Shown in pieces: positions 14,663 through 22,731 of a DNA stretch of 64,000 nucleotides (its first letter is position 1; each line of letters starts with the position of its first letter). This DNA is from Stygiobacter sp. RIFOXYC2_FULL_38_25 (lineage in GTDB: Bacteria; Bacteroidota; Ignavibacteria; Ignavibacteriales; Melioribacteraceae). Under the pieces are notes generated by a model. It ran no database searches, was not told where the DNA came from, and saw only the letters and a list, made by a program, of their open reading frames with translations. The position numbers and the translations under genes were made by a program. Location: contig MHAZ01000022.1 in assembly GCA_001803165.1 (NCBI GenBank), positions 1-64,000 on the forward strand. Reading direction: 5' to 3'.

Positions 14663-16375
14663 TTAATCCGGATTTTTCACTAAGTAACGCTTAATCTTTT
14701 GAGTTGTCGTCTTCTCAAATTCATTATCACGAATGTAAAACTTCTTTATCATCTTGTGCGCAGCAAGCTCTTTATTGGCTTTCTCAATTTCTTCAGAAAT
14801 CTTTTTGCGAATCAACTCTTCTGTGATTTTAACTTTCTGCGTTTCCGAAAGTTCTATGAATGCTTCGGCATCAACTACAATCTGAGCAGAAATAATTTCA
14901 CCTTGCTTCGGGTCATCTTCACCAAAGACTAAGCATTCCAAAACAAAGGGACTGCGAACGAGCACGTCTTCAATTTCTTCCGGGAAAACATTCTTGCCGC
15001 TCTTAGAAATAATTACATTTTTCTTTCTACCGTTTATATGCAAGAAGCCATCTTCATCATAGAACCCAATATCGCCGGTCTTTAACCAGCCATCATCAAA
15101 TGTGTCTTGTGTTGCTTTTTCATTTTTATAATAGCCAAGCATAACGCTCGGACCTTTAGCCCAGATTTCTCCAATTCCAAATTCATCCGGATTATTGATT
15201 TTTATCTCTACGCCGGGCAAAGGTAAACCCGCAGCGTTATCTTTGAACGCATCGAGGCGGTTTAGAGCTAATATCGGAGACGTTTCAGTTAATCCGTAAC
15301 CTTGGACAAAATTAAATCCAAATTCACGCAAACCCTTTGCTACCATTGGATCCGGTGCAGCACCGCCGGCAATAAACAACCGAACAGAGCCGCCGAACTT
15401 TGCGTGTAATTCATGAAAAACTTTTTTCTTGAATTCTTTGAATCCGACAAGTGTAAAGAGGTTGGTAAACTTAACGAGCGGCGGAACGATTACAGATTTT
15501 ACTTTGTCTTCTTGTATTCCCTTCATAATACGTTTGAACATTTTATCGTAGAGTAGCGGAACAGCAAGCAAAATTGTTGCTTGTACTTTCTGCAAATCAT
15601 CAACAACAGTTTTTAGCGAGCGGGCGTAATGTGCGCTGGCTCCGGCAAAAAGCGGGCACAACATTCCGCATGTACATTCGTAAGTATGATGAATAGGCAG
15701 AACAGATAGAAAGCGGTCTGTCTCAACAATGTTTATCATCATTGTCATCGCCATTAGGTTAGATGCTAAATTACGCTGCGATAACATTACACCTTTTGCT
15801 CTTCCAAGCGAACCGGAAGTAAAAATTATTTCTGCTAAATCATTCGGATTGATAATCGGCATCTTGCTCGGATCAAGCGGACTCGCCTTCCTTATCATCT
15901 CCGGCATGATGTTAAATTCTTTGTCTTCCTTAGTTGCATCCATGCAAATGTAATGGTTCAAATTTTTCAGCGAGTTTTTTGCATCTGCAATGATGCTGGC
16001 AAAACTCCCGGAAAAGATTATCGCTTCGGAGTCAGATTCATGAATGATATTCATGATTTCATTCGTCGTCAAGTTTTTATCAATCGGAACAATCACATAA
16101 TTGAAGCACATCAGAGTTAAGTAGCTCAACGACCATTGAACGCGGTTCTCACCAATCAGCGCTACATGGCTTCTCTCTTTAAGACCAAGTTGTTTCAGCG
16201 CTGAACCAAAAAGTAAAATGTTATCAAGAAGTTCCCGGTAGGTTAAACTTTTGAGCGGCGTGTCGTTCAAATCTTCTAATGCAATTTTAGGTCCGTACTT
16301 TCTTGCAGATTGAAGAACCATATCTTGCAATGATTCAATCTTCGGCACTTCATACATTTTTAGTTCTTTTTTCAT
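14663..16375 (-). CDS. Long-chain acyl-CoA synthetase (AMP-binding)
   Basis: 570 residues with the ANL-superfamily core. The phosphate-binding loop is AEIIFTSGSLGRAKGVMLS, then VQGYGLTETSPILAL, the motif GWLKTGDIGFYDEDGFLHINGR, and the C-terminal lysine region KNVIISKSGKNVFPEEIE. It adenylates a fatty or related acid and transfers it to CoA. Long-chain specificity is inferred from length and similarity to FadD/FAA proteins. It is co-directional with the adenine deaminase gene 30 bp downstream. An inverted repeat (16418-16439) separates it from pepD upstream. Confidence 0.88.
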   Translation of the reverse strand: MKKELKMYEVPKIESLQDMVLQSARKYGPKIALEDLNDTPLKSLTYRELLDNILLFGSALKQLGLKERSHVALIGENRVQWSLSYLTLMCFNYVIVPIDKNLTTNEIMNIIHESDSEAIIFSGSFASIIADAKNSLKNLNHYICMDATKEDKEFNIMPEMIRKASPLDPSKMPIINPNDLAEIIFTSGSLGRAKGVMLSQRNLASNLMAMTMMINIVETDRFLSVLPIHHTYECTCGMLCPLFAGASAHYARSLKTVVDDLQKVQATILLAVPLLYDKMFKRIMKGIQEDKVKSVIVPPLVKFTNLFTLVGFKEFKKKVFHELHAKFGGSVRLFIAGGAAPDPMVAKGLREFGFNFVQGYGLTETSPILALNRLDAFKDNAAGLPLPGVEIKINNPDEFGIGEIWAKGPSVMLGYYKNEKATQDTFDDGWLKTGDIGFYDEDGFLHINGRKKNVIISKSGKNVFPEEIEDVLVRSPFVLECLVFGEDDPKQGEIISAQIVVDAEAFIELSETQKVKITEELIRKKISEEIEKANKELAAHKMIKKFYIRDNEFEKTTTQKIKRYLVKNPD

Positions 16376-16417
16376 GGCATTTATTCTTGTTTATGGATAG
16401 TTCATCCTGAAATAAAA

Positions 16418-16439
16418 AATCCCGAGTTAATCGGGATTT
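16418..16439. terminator. Hairpin terminator between pepD and the acyl-CoA synthetase gene
   Basis: AAATCCCGA and TCGGGATTT form a perfect 9-bp stem with a GTTAA loop, with T-rich and A-rich flanks. It lies just after the pepD stop on the minus strand (stop at 16445) and ends that transcript. Confidence 0.75.
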
Positions 16440-16444
16440 AATTT

Positions 16445-17917
16445 TTAGCGTCCTGCTATTTCTGTCAGAATAGATTTCAGCAGCCGGTAAAATTTATCAA
16501 CATCTTCAATCTTAACCTTTTCATCCGGCGAGTGAGCTCCTACAATAGTAGGACCGAATGAAATCATATCAAGCCCGGGATACTTATCGCCGAGAATTCC
16601 GCATTCAAGTCCGGCGTGAACAGCTTTTATTTCCGGTTCTTTGCCAAATAATTTTTTGAAAACTCTTTTGGAAAGTTTTAGAATGTTTGAGTCAACATTC
16701 GGCTGCCAGCCGGGGTAGCCATCGCCGGTGGTAACTTTAGCGCCGGCTAATTCGAAAACAGAGCGAACGCTGAGAGCAACATTTTTCTTTGCACTTTCAA
16801 TCGAGCTGCGCTGGCTTGTTCCAATTGTTAATTCGTAAGATGCTGTGTTAAGTGTAGCTAAGTTAGTCGAAGTCTCAACCAAACCCGGAATGTTTTGGTT
16901 CATTGAGATAACGCCATGCGGCATTGCCAAAATTGTTTCTATAATTTTCTTTTTAAAGGAATCTTTGTATGCATTCATTATTGTAACCGATGAATGAGCT
17001 TTCTTTTCGAACTGAACTCTAATTTCCGGATCGGAATATTTGTATTCGAGCGAACACTCTATCGAAAATTCGTTAATCAGTTCCCGGATTGCGGACTCAT
17101 TCGCTTCATCAATAAAAATTATTGCTTCGGCTTCTCGGGCAATTGCATTACGTTTAGAACCGCCTTGCATGTAAACCAATTGGTAATCATACTTTTGCAA
17201 ACGGGAAAGTAAAATTCCCATGAGTTTAATTGAATTCGCTCTCCCTTCGGCAATGTTTATACCGCTGTGCCCACCTTTCAATCCACTGATAAAAATTAAA
17301 TACGGTTCATAGCTTGTAACAATGTCCTCATATTCAACTCTAAAAGTACCGGCTGAGTCCATTCCGCCGGAACATCCAACATAGAAAGCTCCATCTTCTT
17401 CTGTATCTAAATTCAGCAAAATTTTTCCGCTGATGAATCCTTTCTGTAAATTGTTGGCGCCGGTCAGCCCGGTTTCTTCATCAACTGTAAAAAGTAATTC
17501 AAGCGGACCGTGATCAAAATCGTGTTCGGTTGCAATTGCTAATGCAGCGGCTGCTCCAATTCCATTATCGGCGCCAAGTGTAGTTCCATTCGCTGTGATC
17601 CACTCGCCGTCTCTCACTAATTCAATCGGGTCTTTAGTAAAATCGTGTTCGGTTCCTTTATTTTTCTCGCAAACCATATCAACGTGGTTTTGAATAACAA
17701 CAGTTGGTTTGTTTTCGCAGCCCGGAGTTGGGGGAACAAGAATTACAATATTGCCGGTTTCATCTTCCCGGAAATCAAAATTGTTTTGCCCGGCAAAGTT
17801 GCGGAGAAACAACCTTATTCTTTCTTCGGACTTTGATGGACGGGGAACCTGGCTCAAATCATAAAACCGTTTCCAAACTATAGATGGGTACAAACCTTCA
17901 ATTGCTTTTAAAGACAT
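16445..17917 (-). CDS. pepD: Aminoacyl-histidine dipeptidase / cytosol nonspecific dipeptidase (M20)
   Basis: 490 residues, the usual PepD length. The M20 metal-site motifs are clear: VIQNHVDMV (His, with the catalytic Asp two residues on), LGADNGIGAAAAL (bridging Asp), VDEETGLTGA (catalytic and metal Glu), LNLDTEEDG (Asp) and GAHSPDEKV (last His). The enzyme hydrolyses Xaa-His and other dipeptides in the cytosol using two zinc ions. It has its own terminator downstream and starts a unit separate from the DUF1059 gene. It may cooperate functionally with the dipeptide epimerase nearby. Confidence 0.93.
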   Translation of the reverse strand: MSLKAIEGLYPSIVWKRFYDLSQVPRPSKSEERIRLFLRNFAGQNNFDFREDETGNIVILVPPTPGCENKPTVVIQNHVDMVCEKNKGTEHDFTKDPIELVRDGEWITANGTTLGADNGIGAAAALAIATEHDFDHGPLELLFTVDEETGLTGANNLQKGFISGKILLNLDTEEDGAFYVGCSGGMDSAGTFRVEYEDIVTSYEPYLIFISGLKGGHSGINIAEGRANSIKLMGILLSRLQKYDYQLVYMQGGSKRNAIAREAEAIIFIDEANESAIRELINEFSIECSLEYKYSDPEIRVQFEKKAHSSVTIMNAYKDSFKKKIIETILAMPHGVISMNQNIPGLVETSTNLATLNTASYELTIGTSQRSSIESAKKNVALSVRSVFELAGAKVTTGDGYPGWQPNVDSNILKLSKRVFKKLFGKEPEIKAVHAGLECGILGDKYPGLDMISFGPTIVGAHSPDEKVKIEDVDKFYRLLKSILTEIAGR

Positions 17918-18038
17918 AATTTCTCCTAATTAGTTTCTTTTAACCAGCGCTTAAGAACAAGATTCAGATTACTTGCCGGTTATAAGCGTTTTCCGATTAT
18001 TCGAACAAATGAAATTTCGATTTATGAATTAAGAAATC

Positions 18039-18284
18039 TTATTCTTCTTCGGGTAAATCTTCGAACTCTTTTCTTTTGTTTTCAAGCCAATCATTCATTA
18101 TTTCTTGTGATTTCATAAGTTCTTGCATTTTCGCCATTGCCTTAAGATGTTTCTCATCACCCTTTTGATACATTTCCATTCCATGCCTTTTGCTCATCTC
18201 TGCAATTTCTTCAAAAGTTTTGGCACGGAATGTTTCCTCACAAGCTCCGCCTAATTGTGAGCAACTCATAGTTTTCATAATCAT
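18039..18284 (-). CDS. Small DUF1059-like protein
   Basis: 81 residues, or 79 from the internal ATG at 18278 (MKTMSCSQLGGACEE). The start plus FRAKTFEEIAEMSKRHGMEMYQKGDEKHL matches the DUF1059 pattern of small proteins with two conserved cysteines. No function is known for the family. It lies just outside the end of array 2 on the same strand and has no attC after it, so I treat it as chromosomal. Confidence 0.75.
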   Translation of the reverse strand: MIMKTMSCSQLGGACEETFRAKTFEEIAEMSKRHGMEMYQKGDEKHLKAMAKMQELMKSQEIMNDWLENKRKEFEDLPEEE

Positions 18285-18387
18285 ACCATTATTTTATTAA
18301 AAAAATATTTTCTTTTCTTGTAAAAAGCCAACTCAATATCCTTAGTAAGAGTATAATTTACAACTGTTAATCTCTATCGTTAGCTGT

Positions 18388-18602
18388 TTGAAACGCTGCG
18401 TTCAGCTCGCCGCTTATTACAATAATGCTAACTCTTTCAACGCAACATTATTCTTAAAACCTGCCCGCCGAGCTTAGGTCGGGCGGGAACAAAACCGGGT
18501 AAACTCGCTACGACCGAGTAGAAGAAAGTTTACCTCGTGCTTTTTTATTTGGCTGTCTGCGTTGCCTGTCCGATGTTTTTATAGGGAATAGAGTTTTATA
18601 CC
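18388..18602 (-). other. attC of the vapBC cassette (array 2)
   Basis: On the minus strand R'' reads GGTATAAAAC (18593-18602), two A residues longer than consensus. ATTATGGTATAA matches the complement of the cassette start GTTATACCATA. The right arm is GCGGCGAGCTGAACGCAGC and R' is GTTTCAA (18388-18394). The interior has a strong GC palindrome (CCCGCCCGACC / GGCGGGCAGG), part of the folded stem. Confidence 0.68.
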
Positions 18603-18616
18603 ATAATCCAATTGTA

Positions 18617-18991
18617 CTAAGTCCTTTTGTTAAATTTCACTCCATCTAAATCCTTGAAATGTGCATCTTGTGTCCATACAATTGAATCACTCATTTTGGC
18701 GGTTGTATAAATTATACTATCTGCCATTGGTATTTTAAACTCATAACTGAATTTTGCTGCCTGAATAGCTATTGAAGGAGTTACATCAATAACTTTAGCT
18801 TGCTGCATTAAACCTACTACTTGTAGTGCCGTGTTTTCATCTTTTTCCAACAATACCTTCTTATATATTTCATAAATATTAATGACAGATACAATCAATT
18901 CATCCGTATTCTCAATTACATGAGCAAAGAATTTTGCGTTTTTGCCGTCTGCTAAATATTCCAACCAGCCTGAAGAGTCAACTAAATTCAT
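18617..18991 (-). CDS. vapC: VapC-family PIN-domain toxin
   Basis: 124 residues with the four PIN acidic residues visible: Asp5 (NLVDSSGWL), Glu41 (NIYEIYKK), Asp91 (IPMADSIIY) and Asp109 (WTQDAHFKD). PIN toxins are Mg-dependent ribonucleases, typically cutting tRNA or rRNA and blocked by a partner antitoxin. It overlaps vapB by 4 bp, the classic coupled layout. The pair sits in an integron cassette, where toxin-antitoxin genes are thought to stabilise arrays. The attC starts 14 bp after the stop. Confidence 0.9.
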   Translation of the reverse strand: MNLVDSSGWLEYLADGKNAKFFAHVIENTDELIVSVINIYEIYKKVLLEKDENTALQVVGLMQQAKVIDVTPSIAIQAAKFSYEFKIPMADSIIYTTAKMSDSIVWTQDAHFKDLDGVKFNKRT

Positions 18992-19194
18992 AGTCTATCC
19001 TCCTCCCTTTCAATACTTGTATCTATACCCTTAAGAAAACCACGAGCTTCTTTAATATTTTTTAAGAGAATAAACTCTATTCTTTCACCAAATTGTAAAA
19101 TTTGCATTCTTTGACCGGGCTTCAATTTTAATTTATTCCTAATTTCCTTGGGAATCACAACCTGGTATTTGGGTGATATTTTTACTGTTGTCAT
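18988..19194 (-). CDS. vapB: AbrB/MazE-type antitoxin (VapB)
   Basis: 68 residues starting TTVKISPKYQVVIPKEIRNKLKLKPGQ, the swapped-hairpin AbrB/SpoVT DNA-binding fold. A short C-terminal tail (GIDTSIEREEDRL) is likely to wrap the toxin. It should neutralise VapC and autorepress the operon. Cassette DNA between 19195 and 19297 upstream can hold its own promoter, as is usual for toxin-antitoxin cassettes. Confidence 0.88.
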   Translation of the reverse strand: MTTVKISPKYQVVIPKEIRNKLKLKPGQRMQILQFGERIEFILLKNIKEARGFLKGIDTSIEREEDRL

Positions 19195-19291
19195 TACATT
19201 TTCCTATTCATCTTACGATGTAATATATCGTTAAATTTTTTGCACACCAAATATTGTCGATAGCAACAACTCGCCCATAATTTGCAGTATG

Positions 19292-19541
19292 GTATAACGC
19301 ATTGTTGTAAGCAGCACCACAGAACAGCTATGACGGTTCTGCCAACGCAACTTTAATTTCGAATACTTGCCCGCTGTCTTCTGGCGGGAATCAGTTTTGT
19401 ATTACAAGCAACTTTTAAGAACAACTTACTTTGTTCCGAAGGAATCCCTTCGCGAAAAACCAAACCCGTAAAACCACTATGACCGAGTAGAATTTATCTG
19501 CCGAGGGCAGAGAAGAGGTCGGGTGCAAGAGTTGGTTATAT
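19292..19541 (-). other. attC of the lipoprotein cassette (array 2)
   Basis: On the minus strand: R'' is ATATAAC (19535-19541), then CAACTCTTGCACCCGACC as L'' region. The right arm is GTGGTGCTGCTTACAACAATGC and R' is GTTATAC (19292-19298). TTGCAATATAAC is an exact 12-base complement of GTTATATTGCAA at the cassette start near 19980. The variable interior contains the TTCCGAAGGAATCCCTTCG palindrome shared with attC6. Confidence 0.88.
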
Positions 19542-19589
19542 TGCAATTTCTCATTTAAAACAATCTATAAATATTATTTTCCTCGCCAA

Positions 19590-19964
19590 TTAATTAACCT
19601 TACCCAGATTTGAAAATATTATCAAATATAATAGCAATAATATCCCACCAACAATTATGAACGTATTAAGGAATAACTTTATTAAGTCAAATTCACGAAC
19701 AGAAATATCTTTCACTTTATCTAGTAGTATTTTTTTTTCTCCTAATCTGTTATCAACAAATACTATATACTCCTCAATAGTTTTTATATCAATAATATTT
19801 TCAAGATAGACAATTTCATTATTACGCAAAACAATCTTCAATTGCATTGGCTCAGCATCTTTCATTGTATAGTTGTTGCCAATCGTCCTATTCGAAAAGC
19901 AACCGTTTATCGAAAAAAACATAAATGCTACAATGACACATGAAAGATAATTTTGTTTTTTCAT
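19590..19964 (-). CDS. Hypothetical small lipoprotein with C-terminal membrane segment (array 2 cassette)
   Basis: 124 residues. The N-terminus (KKQNYLSCVIVAFMFFSINGC) is a lipoprotein signal with Cys22. A beta-rich middle (MQLKIVLRNNEIVYLENIIDIKT, LGEKKILLDKVKDISV) is followed by a hydrophobic segment near the C-terminus (FLNTFIIVGGILLLLYLIIF). This double anchoring is unusual. No family recognised. The ATG lies about 15 nt inside the cassette and only 18 nt after the ychF stop, so it is probably transcribed with ychF. Confidence 0.72.
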   Translation of the reverse strand: MKKQNYLSCVIVAFMFFSINGCFSNRTIGNNYTMKDAEPMQLKIVLRNNEIVYLENIIDIKTIEEYIVFVDNRLGEKKILLDKVKDISVREFDLIKLFLNTFIIVGGILLLLYLIIFSNLGKVN

Positions 19965-19982
19965 TACTTTGCAATATAACTT

Positions 19983-21062
19983 CTAGTTATGCCGAATATT
20001 CAAAATGTCGCCATCTAAGACAATGTATTCTTTTCCTTCTAAGCGCCAGGCGCCATGGTCTTTGCATTTTGCAAATGAGCCATGCTTCATAAAATCATTA
20101 TAAGAAACCACTTCCGCACGAATGAAGCGGTTAAAGAAATCTGTATGAATAACGCCCGCAGCTTGCTGCGCCGTGTAATTCTTTCTAATTGTCCACGCGC
20201 GGCATTCATCTTCCCCAACTGTAAAGAAAGACTGCAACCCGAGCATCTCATAACTTGTGCGTAAAATTTTGCTGAGCGCAGATTCTTTAATTCCATAATC
20301 TTGCATAAACACAGCCTGGTCTTCCTCACTCATTTTGGAAAGCTCAAGTTCAATCTTTGCGAAGAATGGAATAATTACGGCGTGAGATTTTCCAATTTTC
20401 GCTTTTATAGCCTCAACTTCAGCATCAACATTAGCGATGGAGTTTTCATCAAAGTTAATTGCGATTGCCAGCGGCTTTAATGTTAATAGCTGGTAACCGG
20501 AAAGTAGTTTCAGCTCGTTTTCGTCCAGCTTCAAGGAACGTAGCGGCAATTCTTGCTCTGCGTGTGCATAGCATTTTTCAATTACCGGCATTTCTCTTTT
20601 CAACCGGTCATCTTTCGATTTCAGAATTTCCTTTTTGATTTTTTCAATGCGTGTTTCAAGAAATGCTAAATCCGTGAAGAGAAATTCGGTTTCTAAAAAT
20701 TCTATATCGCGCAAAACATTAATCGAATTCATCGGGTGCATCACGGAATCTTCCTGAAATCCCCGAACCACATAAAACAAAGCGTCGTTGTTTTTAACCG
20801 CGTTCAAAAATGTAGATGTGATTTTCACTTTATTGTCATCGGACATTTTGAGTCCGGGAATATCGTAAACTTCTATTGTAGCGTTAACGTGTTTCTTAGG
20901 ATTAAAAATCGCGGAGAGTTTATCTAAACGGTCATCCGGCACTTTAACCACTTCAATCGAGGCTTCTTCCTTGCCGGCTTGCGAATGTGAACTCCCCCGA
21001 GCTAATGTTTCGAATAATGTACTCTTACCGGAATACTGGAGACCGACCAAACCAATTTGCAT
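19983..21062 (-). CDS. ychF: YchF-type P-loop ATPase (OLA1/YchF family)
   Basis: 359 residues, family length. The N-terminal G1 loop is GLVGLQYSGKSTLF, G3 is VYDIPGLK, and the specificity motif is NFDE (N-x-x-E), which in YchF replaces NKxD and favours ATP over GTP. A helical insertion follows, then a C-terminal TGS domain (FFTVGEDECRAWTIRKNYTAQQAAGVIHTDFFNRFIRAEVV). YchF binds ribosomes and acts in translation and stress control. The G1 sequence QYSGKS departs from the usual PNVGKS. The stop is immediately followed by array 2 cassettes on the same strand. Confidence 0.9.
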   Translation of the reverse strand: MQIGLVGLQYSGKSTLFETLARGSSHSQAGKEEASIEVVKVPDDRLDKLSAIFNPKKHVNATIEVYDIPGLKMSDDNKVKITSTFLNAVKNNDALFYVVRGFQEDSVMHPMNSINVLRDIEFLETEFLFTDLAFLETRIEKIKKEILKSKDDRLKREMPVIEKCYAHAEQELPLRSLKLDENELKLLSGYQLLTLKPLAIAINFDENSIANVDAEVEAIKAKIGKSHAVIIPFFAKIELELSKMSEEDQAVFMQDYGIKESALSKILRTSYEMLGLQSFFTVGEDECRAWTIRKNYTAQQAAGVIHTDFFNRFIRAEVVSYNDFMKHGSFAKCKDHGAWRLEGKEYIVLDGDILNIRHN

Positions 21063-21200
21063 GTTTTACTCTATTTTTATGATTAAGATTTACCCGCAAA
21101 ATATAATCAAAAATAAGAGGAAGAATTCTTATGACAGCTCATTTAGCTGCAATGTTGTCTGATTAGATTGTGGGCTATCCAAAGGATCCCTTCGGTAGCT

Positions 21201-21295
21201 GTCGCATAATTAATATTTTGATAATAAATAGCCCGCGGATGACGCGGATTTAACAGATTAACACTGATATATTTTTGATTCATAAATTATGCGAC
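21201..21295. repeat. Inverted-repeat element with GTCGCATAAT termini
   Basis: GTCGCATAAT (21201-21210) and ATTATGCGAC (21286-21295) are perfect inverted repeats bounding about 95 bp. The interior includes GATGACGCGGATTTAACAG, similar to short repeats common in FCB genomes. No coding potential. It lies between ychF and clpS. Confidence 0.65.
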
Positions 21296-21335
21296 TGCAA
21301 TCTTCGAGAAAGCCCTTTATTATTTTATTTGCCTC

Positions 21336-21482
21336 AACCCCACGCTTAAGAGCCCGTGCTAATATTAAAATCTTAATGGTAGCCGCAAGCTTCAGCTTGC
21401 GCTTCTTAAATAAAACCGCAACTTGAAAGTTGCGCCTACCAACTTTTTTGTAATTTTCACACAACCTTTTAAGCGTGGGGTT
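21336..21482. repeat. Nested inverted-repeat element, CCCCACGCTTAA termini
   Basis: AACCCCACGCTTAA near 21336 and TTAAGCGTGGGGTT ending at 21482 form outer arms. Inside, GGTAGCCGCAAGC (21378 on) and GTTGCGCCTACC (to 21440) flank two further palindromes (GCAAGCTTCAGCTTGCG; GCAACTTGAAAGTTGC). The structure suggests a MITE or REP-like element. The ORF 21258-21491 across it is an artefact. Confidence 0.65.
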
Positions 21483-21583
21483 ATTCAACAATCACCTATC
21501 ATTGGACTTTTCCATAGGAATCCTTCGGATAGTCCTAAACCTTTTTGCTCTTAACCTGACGCATTTCTAAGCCGCATAAATTC

Positions 21584-21871
21584 TTACGAAAGAATCTGGG
21601 TATGAAGCTCAATTTCTTCAAGAATAGATGAAACCTTCAGACATTCATTAAGAGTACCGTTAAAGACGATAGCTTTCCCTTTCACATGCGCTTCAAAAGC
21701 AAAATCGCGCGCGGCTTCAAAGCCGCATTTAATAGCTTTAATAATCTGGTTAATCACTTCATCAAAAGAATGGAAATCATCGTTGAACAAGACAACCTTG
21801 AACGGCTGTTGAATGTTCACCTCTTCATCTTTCTGAATTTCGGTTATCTCTTGCGGTTTTTGTTCTGCCAT
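21584..21871 (-). CDS. clpS: ATP-dependent Clp protease adaptor ClpS
   Basis: 95 residues. The ClpS core is clear: PFKVVLFNDDFHSFDEVINQIIKAIKCGFEAARDFAFEAHVKGKAIVFNG, with the NDD and H residues that form the N-end-rule pocket. It hands substrates with destabilising N-terminal residues to ClpA/ClpC. The first 20 or so residues are a flexible charged tail that enters the Clp pore. It is divergent from etfB and separated from ychF by two repeat elements. Confidence 0.93.
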   Translation of the reverse strand: MAEQKPQEITEIQKDEEVNIQQPFKVVLFNDDFHSFDEVINQIIKAIKCGFEAARDFAFEAHVKGKAIVFNGTLNECLKVSSILEEIELHTQILS

Positions 21872-21977
21872 GTCAATCCCAAATCCAATAAGAATTTATA
21901 AAATTGTACCGCAAAAATAAATTTGATTATATTTGATTTGTAAGTGTTCATGTTCACAAAAAGTTTTAGGAGGTTTG

Positions 21978-22724
21978 ATGAAAATTGCTGTGTGCGTAAG
22001 TCACGTACCGGATACAGCAGCTAGGATTAACATTGGCGCAGATGGAAAAAGCATAGACGCCGCCGGTGTTACCTTTGTAGTAAATCCATACGATGAATTT
22101 GCAATTGAAGAAGCATTAAAAACAAAAGAAAAATTAGGCGGTGAAACCGTTGCAATTAGCCTTGGCGGAGACGCAAACAAAGAGACTTTGCGCAAAGCCC
22201 TTGCAATGGGAATAGATAATGCCGTTTTGTTGAAAGATGATTCCTACCGCGATTCTCTTTCCGTTGCCAAAGCTTTAGCAGAAGAAATTAAAGCTCAAGG
22301 TGCGGAATTGGTTTTCTTTGGTAAGCAGTCTGTTGATTACGATAATTCTGTTGTTGGACAAATGACATCCGAGCTACTTGGATATAATTGTATCTCAGTT
22401 GCAGTTAGCTTTACTCTTGATGGAACAAAAGTTACTTGCGAGCGCGAAATTGAAGGCGGAAAAGAAGTTGTCGAAACTTCACTTCCGGCTGTAGTTACGG
22501 CTCAAAAAGGTTTGAATGAACCCCGTTACGCTTCATTAAAAGGAATTATGGCTGCAAAGAAGAAAGTGATTGAAGAGAAGCAGCCGGCAGCATCAGTAAA
22601 CTATGTTGAAGTTGCAGCTATGAAGCGTCCGGCGGCTAAACAAGCCGGTAAAATTGTGGGAACCGATTCCAGCGCTGTTCCGGAATTAGTTCGTTTATTA
22701 AGAGAAGAAGCTAAGGTAATATGA
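21978..22724 (+). CDS. etfB: Electron transfer flavoprotein beta subunit
   Basis: The track starts at 21933, but the ATG at 21978 has a strong AGGAGG 5 nt upstream and gives the canonical start MKIAVCVSHVPDTA. 248 residues, typical of EtfB. Conserved FVVNPYDEFAIEEALK, AISLGGDANKETLRKALAMGID and ETSLPAVVTAQKGLNEPRYASLKGIMAAKKK (the recognition loop and AMP site) are present. With EtfA it passes electrons from acyl-CoA or other dehydrogenases to quinone. It is 7 bp from etfA. Confidence 0.95.
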   Translation: MKIAVCVSHVPDTAARINIGADGKSIDAAGVTFVVNPYDEFAIEEALKTKEKLGGETVAISLGGDANKETLRKALAMGIDNAVLLKDDSYRDSLSVAKALAEEIKAQGAELVFFGKQSVDYDNSVVGQMTSELLGYNCISVAVSFTLDGTKVTCEREIEGGKEVVETSLPAVVTAQKGLNEPRYASLKGIMAAKKKVIEEKQPAASVNYVEVAAMKRPAAKQAGKIVGTDSSAVPELVRLLREEAKVI

Positions 22725-22731
22725 GGTTGAC

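Larger units (their letters stand above)
18388..19980 (-). mobile_element. Two-cassette integron array without integrase (array 2), inserted after ychF
   Basis: Read on the minus strand: a lone GTTATAT core (19974-19980) two bases after the ychF stop, a lipoprotein cassette with its attC (19292-19541), then a vapBC cassette with its attC (18388-18602). Each cassette end complements its own R''. Sites share sequence with array 1 (for example CTCTTGCACCCGACC, also in attC2). No L' box precedes the first core, so insertion at a non-attC GTT site is likely. Orientation is opposite to array 1. Confidence 0.82.

Noticed and set aside
17930-18035. Possible third attC in array 2 near the pepD start
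   Set aside because: TTATAACCGG and CTTAAGCGC are present but no R''/R' pair or L boxes in the right order.
21258-21491. 77-residue ORF between ychF and clpS
   Set aside because: It runs across two palindromic repeat elements and reads their arms; its apparent sequence is an artefact.
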